DNA of 7,206 bases from positions 1 through 7,206 of the forward strand of contig JALTOP010000082.1 in the NCBI GenBank assembly GCA_027000105.1, written 5' to 3'. Shown in pieces: positions 5,714 through 7,206 of the stretch. Positions within the stretch are counted from its first letter, which is position 1; each line of letters opens with the position of its first letter. The DNA is from Planctomycetaceae bacterium. Its GTDB lineage: Bacteria; Planctomycetota; Planctomycetia; Planctomycetales; Planctomycetaceae. The notes below the pieces were generated by a model, which searched no databases, had not been told where the DNA came from, and was given only the letters and a program-made list of their open reading frames with translations. The position numbers and the translations under genes were made by a program.

Positions 5714-7206
5714 CTATTTTTGTATTTCTTTGTATTGCCATTGTTCGTTGAAGAAGTTTGCATCGACAACTTTGCCGGGCCAGAGGGAATCAGGTTTCTT
5801 GCGTAGGTCGATCACGGCCCAGTCGGGGAGTTTGGGAACTTGCCGGGCATTATTCAAGTAGGCAAATTCCCGGTAGGTGAAGCCGCTGTTGAGAACGACA
5901 TATTTGGAAGGATTGGCCGGGTTGGGGTAAATCATGATCGGTGCATGATAAGCCGCATCGTATTTTTTCCCTGCGACAGTCAACTCCTGTTGATTCCATT
6001 TCAAAGGGAGTCGATCGACAATTTTGGCCAGGGCGGAGTTACTGGCCGGATCCCCGAAATAGATCAAGTGATTATTTTTGATTTGCTCATCCGTCAATTG
6101 GGTATCGTCAACAAACTGGGCATCTCCGCGGAACTGACGTCGCCATTCCCTGATAAAATGATTCTGTTCAGAAATTGACCACTGTTCCAACTTTTCATTC
6201 CAGGCTTTCCCTGTCGGTTTGACGATGAGGAACGGTCCCATGAAGGCATCATCAATCGGCCCTTGCAGATTGTGTTTTTTCTGCAGGGCGATTGCGGGAG
6301 AAGGGCCGAGTTGCCATTGATCGCCAACCCGGTGCAGTTCACAACTCCATGAGCGATCTGTCTCCGGACGCAGGGTAACCAGAACCTGTTTGCCATCGGA
6401 AACTTTCGAAACCTTTGCTGCGTGCATTACCAGGGAGACAGGACGATCCGGGGCAAAAGGGGATTCCCCTGCCTTGAAATCGAGTTTCAAGCCGCGAACA
6501 TTGCGGGCATCGATTTCGATTCTGTTTTCATCGGGCAGTATTCGAGCTACGACGCGGGACTGGGTCCAATGCTCCTGCAGACGTGTGATTGTCAGCCAGT
6601 GCATGCGGTTGTATTTCAAAGTGTAGGTGACAAGGCGGATTTCCTTCGGAACAGATATTCGTCCCCGTTTGGCCAGTTTTTCCATTTTCGCTGCAATAAT
6701 TCTGGCGGAATCCGGATGAATCGCGTGCTTCGTACCAGGGCCGATAATGTGGGTTAATCGCAGATTCTCTTTTTTAAGCGCGGTCTCCATGATATCCGCA
6801 GCCTGTTTTTGAATATCCAGTTCGCCGCTGTAGGCGATTGTCGGCAGTTGATACAGGTTGGCTGCAACGTCCGTGCAGTCGTACATGTGCCAAAGTTTTT
6901 TCTCGTACCAGGTCGGTTTCAATGTTTCTTTCTGGAAGAACTTCAGAAATTCGGGTGTTTCCGAAAAACCAGCTCCGGGGTTGGCTGCAAAGAACAGGTC
7001 TGGATAATGAACCGCCATCTGCCAGCAACCGGCTCCTCCCATCGAAAAACCCCGCACACTGATGCGGTCTTCATCAATCCGATAAAACTCCCTGGCATGA
7101 TCGAGGGCTTCAAGGACATCGATTTCCCCTGCAAACTTGAATGCGTTGCTGTAACGGCCATACGGATGCAGCACAATTGTATCACGTGGCTGATAGCGTC
7201 CTCTAC
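5714..7206 (-). CDS. Prolyl-oligopeptidase-like (S9/esterase) protein, N-terminus beyond window
   Basis: The frame is open to the right edge (first complete codon at 7204), giving 496 C-terminal residues of a longer protein. Numbered from that codon, residues about 1-180 are the end of an alpha/beta-hydrolase domain: EALDHAREFYRID, then the nucleophile elbow GFSMGG (52-57, Ser54), acid Asp130 in YSGELD, and His160 in GTKHAIH. This matches prolyl-oligopeptidase/PHB-depolymerase-like esterases. A C-terminal part of about 300 residues follows, with Trp-rich beta-type sequence (190-300) and a second block containing HLIYFGDP (379-386), YPNP (426-429) and YVVLNSG (435-441). I know this block from predicted secreted hydrolases of planctomycetes but know no function for it. 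The upstream part, where a signal peptide would be, is missing. Peptidase versus esterase activity cannot be decided. The GTG at 7174 is an internal valine codon, not a start. Confidence 0.88.
   Translation of the reverse strand, partial: RGRYQPRDTIVLHPYGRYSNAFKFAGEIDVLEALDHAREFYRIDEDRISVRGFSMGGAGCWQMAVHYPDLFFAANPGAGFSETPEFLKFFQKETLKPTWYEKKLWHMYDCTDVAANLYQLPTIAYSGELDIQKQAADIMETALKKENLRLTHIIGPGTKHAIHPDSARIIAAKMEKLAKRGRISVPKEIRLVTYTLKYNRMHWLTITRLQEHWTQSRVVARILPDENRIEIDARNVRGLKLDFKAGESPFAPDRPVSLVMHAAKVSKVSDGKQVLVTLRPETDRSWSCELHRVGDQWQLGPSPAIALQKKHNLQGPIDDAFMGPFLIVKPTGKAWNEKLEQWSISEQNHFIREWRRQFRGDAQFVDDTQLTDEQIKNNHLIYFGDPASNSALAKIVDRLPLKWNQQELTVAGKKYDAAYHAPIMIYPNPANPSKYVVLNSGFTYREFAYLNNARQVPKLPDWAVIDLRKKPDSLWPGKVVDANFFNEQWQYKEIQK

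Noticed and set aside
5707..5769. TTG-initiated N-terminal extension of the SDR
   Set aside because: It overlaps the end of the upstream hydrolase gene and adds a low-complexity Asn/Lys tail before the Rossmann fold, while two ATGs sit directly at the expected SDR start.
7172..7174. GTG as the start of the S9-like gene
   Set aside because: The frame is open to the window edge and the hydrolase domain is already under way at this point; the codon is an internal valine.

Overview
The window looks like a chromosomal segment from a bacterium of the Planctomycetes, probably Planctomycetaceae-like (Gimesia/Rubinisphaera/Planctomicrobium type). This is an inference from protein flavour: a prolyl-oligopeptidase-like protein with a long C-terminal extension ending in a FGDP...YVVLNSG block, an ApbE protein with an SRREFL N-terminus, a BD-FAE-type secreted esterase, and loosely packed genes with moderate GC by eye. 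No marker gene is present, so the assignment is tentative.

Layout from left to right. (1) Positions 12-2003, minus strand: an ABC-exporter half-transporter (six predicted membrane segments plus a nucleotide-binding domain) whose ATPase motifs are nearly all destroyed. (2) Positions 2004-2697: a gene-free divergent region of about 700 bp holding candidate promoters, a bulged hairpin and a candidate intrinsic terminator. (3) Positions 2698-3618, plus strand: an exported alpha/beta-hydrolase esterase. (4) Positions 3619-3730: a short convergent gap with two separate two-copy tandem duplications. (5) Positions 3731-4834, minus strand: an ApbE-type FAD:protein FMN transferase. (6) Positions 4978-5706, minus strand: a classical short-chain dehydrogenase/reductase (SDR). 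(7) Positions 5714-7206, minus strand: the C-terminal part of a prolyl-oligopeptidase-like S9/esterase protein that runs off the right edge.

The S9-like gene and the SDR gene are 7 nt apart and almost certainly share a transcript. A weak terminator-like hairpin follows the SDR, and ApbE lies beyond it. The esterase and ABC genes are divergently transcribed. No common pathway ties the five genes together; they read as a mixture of housekeeping and accessory functions. I saw no rRNA, tRNA, insertion sequence, CRISPR array or phage gene.

The best lead is the ABC protein. It keeps the overall fold landmarks of an exporter NBD, but the Walker A lysine and glycines, the Q-loop Gln, the LSGGQ Ser, the Walker B Asp, the D-loop Asp and the H-loop His are all substituted. 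It is probably a pseudo-ATPase half that works with an active partner, which may be encoded just beyond the left edge. Everything else is ordinary or low-grade.
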